The notes beneath the pieces were generated by a model that saw nothing but the letters and a program-made list of their open reading frames with translations, was not told where the DNA came from and did no database searches. Below, piece by piece: positions 43,263-44,240 of a stretch of DNA of 44,240 nt; position 1 is the first letter of the stretch, and each line of letters opens with the position of its first letter. The stretch covers positions 1 to 44,240 of the forward strand of contig CAMVAP010000025.1 of the NCBI GenBank assembly GCA_947165485.1, in the 5' to 3' direction. A program made the translations under genes and the position numbers. The DNA is from an uncultured Prevotellaceae bacterium (GTDB lineage Bacteria > Bacteroidota > Bacteroidia > Bacteroidales > Muribaculaceae).

Positions 43263-43475
43263 GGCGCAGTGGCTGTCGCAAAACTAAGGTCACTAAGAAT
43301 GAATCGCGCTTCGCGCTAGAAATTAAGCAAAACTATAAATGAAATTATTATAAAAATTGATTTTATTTAATTTTTATAATAATTTTTGCTTAATTTGGCT
43401 TCGCCGATCTAAAGGTTCTCGGCCGTTAGGCCGATTAAAAGATGAGGCATTTAGTTTTGCAACACCCACTGCGCC
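43263..43475. mobile_element. 213-bp MITE-like element with long central hairpin
   Basis: Terminal inverted repeats 43263-43286 and 43452-43475 match at 22 of 24 positions (GGCGCAGTGGCTGTCGCAAA and onward). Inside, AAATTAAGCAAAA (43320-43332) pairs with 43384-43396, and the 17-base AAATTATTATAAAAATT (43342-43358) pairs perfectly with 43369-43385. The block 43391-43436 matches 1147-1192 at 44 of 46 positions. Confidence 0.8.
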
Positions 43476-43719
43476 GTAGGTTGGGTGTAGATGCGATGCA
43501 TGGGGCTCGACAAAGGTCACTCATTCCAGGCAAAAGGGTTGCCGCTGTGAGTGCCCCCTTTCAGGGCTAGATTTGGGAACTTGCTGCTCACTTTGAATGA
43601 TCGTAGTGTGTCCCATAGCGGGAAACAGGAGAACATGCCATTCATGACGGAATGAGGGTATTTTTTGCCTCTTTACGCCAAGAATAGACTTGTGTATATG
43701 TCGGTATTGAAATAGCAGA

Positions 43720-43764
43720 ATACGCTGAGAAGCCTGAAATTACATTCAGATTTCTCAGCGTATT
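43720..43764. terminator. Hairpin after the Dcp-type peptidase gene
   Basis: AATACGCTGAGAA (43720-43732) pairs perfectly with TTCTCAGCGTATT (43752-43764) over a 19-base loop. It lies just past the stop of the minus-strand peptidase gene; on the minus strand it is followed by CTGCTATTTC, so a T-tract is weak. Confidence 0.65.
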
Positions 43765-43797
43765 TTGTTATTTATCAGTACTCAGCGAGTGGCCATG

Positions 43798-44240
43798 TTA
43801 CTTCAGGCCGCGGTTGCGCAGCAGGGCATCGGCGGTGGGAGCCTGGCCGCGGAAGCGCTTGTAGAGCACCATGGGATCCTCGGTGTCACCGGCCTCAAGC
43901 AGGGCACGGAGGGCATCGGCAGAGGCCTTGTCAAAGCAACCGGCCTTCTCAAACACCATGTAACCGTCGGCCTCAAGTACCTGTGACCACAGGTAGGTGT
44001 AGTAACCGCAAGCATACTCGTCGCTGGCAAACACGTGCTTGAAGTAGGGGCTGCGATAGCGGAACTCGACCAGTGCGGGCATGGCCAACTGGTTCTTCAC
44101 GTCCTGCTCAAAGGCTTTCACGTCAAGGTTCTTCACCTCGTCGGCAGTCCACACCTTCTTGTGCCAGTACATGTCCAACAGGGCAGCACCCACGAGCTCG
44201 GTGGTCATGAAGCCCATGTTGAACTGGGCGCTCTCGTTGA
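43798..44240 (-). CDS. dcp: Peptidyl-dipeptidase of family M3, C-terminal part (cut by window edge)
   Basis: The frame is open from the right edge to the stop at 43798-43800, giving about 147 residues of C-terminus. The sequence FNMGFMTTELVGAALLDMYWH and FKHVFASDEYACGYYTYLWSQVLEADGYMVFEKAGCFD, ending FRGQAPTADALLRNRGL, is the conserved tail of Dcp/oligopeptidase A-type M3 enzymes, which remove dipeptides from peptide C-termini. The zinc motif HExxH lies outside the window and is not seen. The apparent ATG at 44217 is internal. Other M3 members (oligopeptidase A) are possible, but the tail pattern fits Dcp best. Confidence 0.85.
   Translation of the reverse strand, partial: NESAQFNMGFMTTELVGAALLDMYWHKKVWTADEVKNLDVKAFEQDVKNQLAMPALVEFRYRSPYFKHVFASDEYACGYYTYLWSQVLEADGYMVFEKAGCFDKASADALRALLEAGDTEDPMVLYKRFRGQAPTADALLRNRGLK

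Larger units (their letters stand above)
42802..43797. other. Gene-free region with MITE-like element
   Basis: No credible gene. A 77-residue open frame (42997-43230) lacks family features. The region holds the inverted-repeat element at 43263-43475 and a terminator-like hairpin at 43720-43764. The stretch from 42900 to 43000 is strongly A/T-rich and may contain the promoter of the minus-strand glycosyltransferases. Confidence 0.6.

Overview
The window looks like chromosome from a Bacteroidales bacterium of the Prevotella/Muribaculaceae kind. The reasons are the recurring TAnnTTTG -7 promoter boxes (several with a TTTG- or TTGG-type -33 box about 20 bases upstream), near absence of Shine-Dalgarno sites, the gene order ileS - TraR/DksA-like - lspA - DUF4296 lipoprotein, and many secreted proteins with dockerin-like tails or BspA leucine-rich repeats. 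Most genes are GC-rich; the far left gene and the polysaccharide block near the right end are clearly more AT-rich.

Layout. 1-1363: end of an unidentified gene, a small AT-rich membrane-protein gene flanked by inverted copies of a GAACCGTCCC repeat, then about 0.9 kb of non-coding nested inverted repeats. 1364-6930: housekeeping run of isoleucyl-tRNA synthetase, TraR/DksA-like regulator, lipoprotein signal peptidase and a DUF4296 lipoprotein. 6941-8194: two arrays of 7-base tandem repeats directly before a split chromate-transporter-type gene pair. 8467-16481: a secreted dockerin-like protein, a GH9 + polysaccharide-deacetylase fusion, a membrane acyltransferase, a DUF3667 protein and two PepSY-like periplasmic proteins. 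16558-22107: a BspA-type LRR protein and polynucleotide phosphorylase. 22279-25744: three adjacent ATP-grasp paralogues of the sugar-transfer-associated type. 25779-33734: an M16 zinc protease, a modular secreted alpha-amylase, a candidate small RNA and a thioredoxin-fold lipoprotein that lacks its cysteines. 33908-42801: glycosyltransferases, a His-rich zinc/cadmium ATPase, a two-gene polysaccharide ABC exporter and two GT2 enzymes. The right edge holds the C-terminus of a Dcp-type M3 peptidase.

How the genes fit together. Two themes dominate: carbohydrate breakdown outside the cell (GH9-deacetylase, GH13 amylase with starch-binding modules) and building or exporting surface glycans (ABC-2 exporter pair, four glycosyltransferases, an acyltransferase, ATP-grasp enzymes). 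LspA supports the many lipoproteins.

The most unusual content is non-coding. A family of GAACCGTCC-core inverted repeats occurs at five places, including one that supplies the stop codon of the GH9 fusion and one perfect 38-base-arm palindrome. A nested element at 604-1222 contains hairpins that keep pairing through compensating changes; part of it recurs at 43391-43436. A short transcript unit with promoter and terminator sits at about 32472-32571. No complete novel defence or mobile system was found; no tRNA, rRNA or CRISPR array was seen.
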